A stretch of DNA of 64,000 bases from VXNE01 sp965208745 (GTDB lineage Bacteria > Pseudomonadota > Gammaproteobacteria > Pseudomonadales > Azotimanducaceae): NCBI GenBank assembly GCA_965208745.1, contig CBDBPN010000004.1, forward strand, positions 496,001 to 560,000. The letters run 5' to 3'. Below, one piece after another: positions 62,853 through 64,000 of the stretch; within the stretch, counting starts at the first letter, position 1, and the number at the start of each line of letters is the position of its first letter. A program made the translations under genes and the position numbers. Below the pieces are notes generated by a model. That model had not been told where the DNA came from, made no database searches, and saw nothing but the letters and a program-made list of their open reading frames with translations.

Positions 62853-62943
62853 GTCGCATCTCTTGCGCGGATTGAAAAATGCAGGTCGTTCCCACGCGGT
62901 CGAACAGGTCGTCCCCGGCGCCGCCGGGGACGCGTCCCGCGAA
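62853..62943 (+). ncRNA. CreA-like crRNA-resembling RNA: degenerate repeat, 29-nt pseudo-spacer, degenerate repeat
   Basis: Pseudo-repeat 1 (62853-62878) keeps GTCGC and the 3' part GCGCGGATTGAAAA, like the GTGGATTGAAAC end of type I-C repeats. The pseudo-spacer is 62879-62907. Pseudo-repeat 2 (62908-62943) keeps GTCGTCCCC and a perfect 8-bp hairpin GTCCCCGG-CGCCG-CCGGGGAC, the stem cut by Cas5c. Each repeat has lost the half not needed to make a 5' handle or a 3' hairpin. In CreTA modules such an RNA guides Cascade, with partial complementarity, to repress a toxin promoter. Here it sits in the leader of a HicA-type gene. Confidence 0.7.
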
Positions 62944-62990
62944 GTACCGGGGAACGGCCATAGGCGTAGACACGGAGGGGCGCTTCGGCC

Positions 62991-63200
62991 ATGAAGGTCC
63001 ACGAAGTGGTCCGCGTGCTGAGGGAAAACGGCTTCCGCTTCGTGCGTCAACGCGGGAGCCATCAACGGTTCGAAGGGACCGTCGACGGGCAGATCCGACG
63101 CGTCACCGTCGCGGGCAAGGACAGCGACGAACTGTTGCCGGCAACGCTCGCCTCGATCAGGCGCCAATCCGGCTTGCCCAAGGGCTTCTTTCAGGCGTGA
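62991..63200 (+). CDS. hicA: HicA-family mRNA interferase toxin
   Basis: A 69-residue double-stranded-RNA-binding-like HicA protein. KVHEVVRVLRENGFRFVRQR is followed by the catalytic Gly-Ser-His (GSHQRFEG, His24) and the strand RRVTVAGKDSDEL, ending GLPKGFF. HicA cleaves mRNA. A ribosome site (GGAGG) lies 12 bases before ATG. It is located between cas3 and cas5c, in the same direction, and directly downstream of the crRNA-like element. A HicB-like gene runs toward it from the other side, overlapping by 10 bases; that order differs from usual hicA-hicB tandem operons. Confidence 0.88.
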   Translation: MKVHEVVRVLRENGFRFVRQRGSHQRFEGTVDGQIRRVTVAGKDSDELLPATLASIRRQSGLPKGFFQA

Positions 63201-63508
63201 ACGGGAATCGGAGCGGGAAAATCAAGAACAAAGGAAAGAGAGCCGGCGTTACGACCGCGCGACTTGTGCAACCACGCGAGCAAGGCCATTCTCGTGCGCA
63301 CATGCCATGGCGCACGGCGCGTCATCGCTCGGTGCATCTCGTCGGCAGCCAGTCCCTCCACACCCTCGAGGTACAGGTCGACACACGCGGACAAGGCACC
63401 CCTTGCTTCTTCCAGGGTTGCGCCGTCCGCCGCGATGTCGAGATCCGTGCAGATCGCATGCCAAAGGTCGCCGTACCGCCGAGCGTAACACCGCAGGAGC
63501 AGGTTCAT
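63191..63508 (-). CDS. hicB: HicB-like antitoxin (DUF1902-type), convergent to hicA
   Basis: A 105-residue protein. LRCYARRYGDLWHAICTDLD and GATLEEARGALSACVDLYLE have the partial RNase-H-like fold of HicB antitoxins. A C-terminal DNA-binding helix-turn-helix or ribbon-helix-helix is not evident (the end is basic, FVLDFPAPIPVHA). It is transcribed against the cas genes and overlaps the end of hicA by 10 bases. It may neutralise HicA, or be only a distant relative. Confidence 0.65.
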   Translation of the reverse strand: MNLLLRCYARRYGDLWHAICTDLDIAADGATLEEARGALSACVDLYLEGVEGLAADEMHRAMTRRAPWHVRTRMALLAWLHKSRGRNAGSLSFVLDFPAPIPVHA

Positions 63509-63636
63509 TCCGATCCTCCCAAACAAGCCGGCTTGGCGGCGTGCTGCGGCCAACGTACCACCGTCATCCCCCGTTTGCCAGAAACCGAGTCCCCTCTCAC
63601 CTCGACCGCCGCCAGTCTCCACTCTGGGAGTACGGC

Positions 63637-64000
63637 ATGACCTTCGGCGTCAAGTTGCACGTTTGGGGCGAGTACGCTTGCTTCACGCGCCCGGAGATGA
63701 AAGTCGAGCGGGTCTCCTACGACGTGATGACGCCTTCGGCCGCCCGCGGAGTTCTGGAAGCGATCCACTGGAAGCCAGCGATCCGGTGGACCATCGACCG
63801 CATCCATGTGCTCAAGCCCATCAGATTCGAGAACCTGCGGCGTAACGAACTAGGCCACAAGATCTCTCCGGCAAACGTCCGCAAGGCGATCAAGACAGGC
63901 GGGCACGGAACACTGCGCGCGGTGATCGAAGACGACCGGCAACAAAGGGCGACGACCCTCCTGCGGAACGTAGCCTACGTCGTCGAGGCGCACTTCGACC
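63637..64000 (+). CDS. cas5c: CRISPR-associated protein Cas5c, type I-C (3' end cut by window)
   Basis: The first 121 codons read TFGVKLHVWGEYACFTRPEM, KVERVSYDVMTPSAARGVLE and AIHWKPAIRWTIDRIHVLKP, then IRFENLRRNELGHKI, unmistakable for subtype I-C Cas5. In I-C systems, Cas5c replaces Cas6: it cuts the repeat hairpin and stays on the crRNA 5' handle. It would therefore process the CreA-like RNA. The remaining gene and presumably cas8c, cas7, cas4, cas1, cas2 and the array lie beyond the window. Confidence 0.95.
   Translation, partial: MTFGVKLHVWGEYACFTRPEMKVERVSYDVMTPSAARGVLEAIHWKPAIRWTIDRIHVLKPIRFENLRRNELGHKISPANVRKAIKTGGHGTLRAVIEDDRQQRATTLLRNVAYVVEAHFD

Noticed and set aside
62853..62943. 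A normal CRISPR array
   Set aside because: Only two degenerate, differently truncated repeats and one 29-nt spacer are present, not a run of identical repeats with 33-36-nt spacers. It is listed as a CreA-like RNA instead.
62685..63167. Minus-strand open frame across the cas3 end, CreA-like unit and hicA
   Set aside because: It is antisense to two real genes and has no recognisable protein character.

Overview
The window looks like chromosomal DNA of a high-GC, uncultured gammaproteobacterium. The evidence is the conserved-order housekeeping block at 12.9-18.9 kb (BepA-type protease, TusA, PerM, DapA, BamC-type lipoprotein, metallo-beta-lactamase hydrolase), outer-membrane lipoproteins and a TonB-receptor remnant. 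Codon use is strongly GC-rich and genes are tightly packed, with many ATGA/GTGA stop-start overlaps. Two genes carry in-frame UGA codons that are convincingly selenocysteine, so the host should have the Sec machinery, which lies outside the window.

Layout. 0-9 kb: the end of an acyl-CoA dehydrogenase/enoyl-CoA hydratase operon, a sulfatase with an esterase, a phosphoesterase, two SDR enzymes, an ATP-grasp enzyme. 8.7-12.95 kb: nadA, a CoA ligase, a hydrolase and a peroxiredoxin-like selenoprotein. 12.95-18.9 kb: the envelope/lysine block. 18.9-25.9 kb: a poorly conserved accessory stretch holding an AbiEii-type nucleotidyltransferase, a tRNA-Ser(CGA), a decayed TonB receptor, frameshifted genes and unknowns. 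25.9-31 kb: a rhodanese, a divergent pair of paralogous membrane proteins and a cassette of two small secreted CxxC paralogues around an outer-membrane barrel. 32.4-34.0 kb: a UGSC-type selenoprotein coupled to an unknown partner. 34.3-43.8 kb: a complete guanidine-I riboswitch-controlled operon (ABC importer, two DUF1989 deiminase-type subunits, biotin-dependent guanidine/urea carboxylase, allophanate hydrolase). 44-48 kb: two sulfatases translationally linked to their formylglycine-generating enzyme. 48-52 kb: VapBC, a deletion-scarred enolase-family pseudogene, an insertion sequence and a DUF4143 ATPase preceded by twin palindromes. 52-60 kb: short-chain dehydrogenases, GSTs, an F420-type oxidoreductase, an esterase and other small-molecule enzymes. 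60.2-64 kb: the start of a type I-C CRISPR-Cas operon (cas3, then cas5c running off the end).

The most notable region is the cas3-cas5c gap (62,735-63,636). Type I-C cas genes are normally adjacent, but here about 900 bases intervene. They hold a HicA-type toxin gene, a convergent HicB-like gene, and upstream of hicA a mini-CRISPR-like unit: two degenerate I-C repeats around a 29-nt pseudo-spacer. The first 17 nt of that pseudo-spacer match, with 2 mismatches (one at position 6, which type I Cascade does not read), a site about 45 bp upstream that carries a perfect 5'-TTC PAM. This is the architecture of a CreA-type, crRNA-like antitoxin by which Cascade would repress a toxin and so make loss of CRISPR-Cas harmful. 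Here the apparent toxin is a protein of the HicA family.

Other points of interest are the two selenoproteins with SECIS-like hairpins just after UGA, the riboswitch with a clear Shine-Dalgarno-sequestering helix, and the 31-bp-spaced palindromes before the DUF4143 ATPase.
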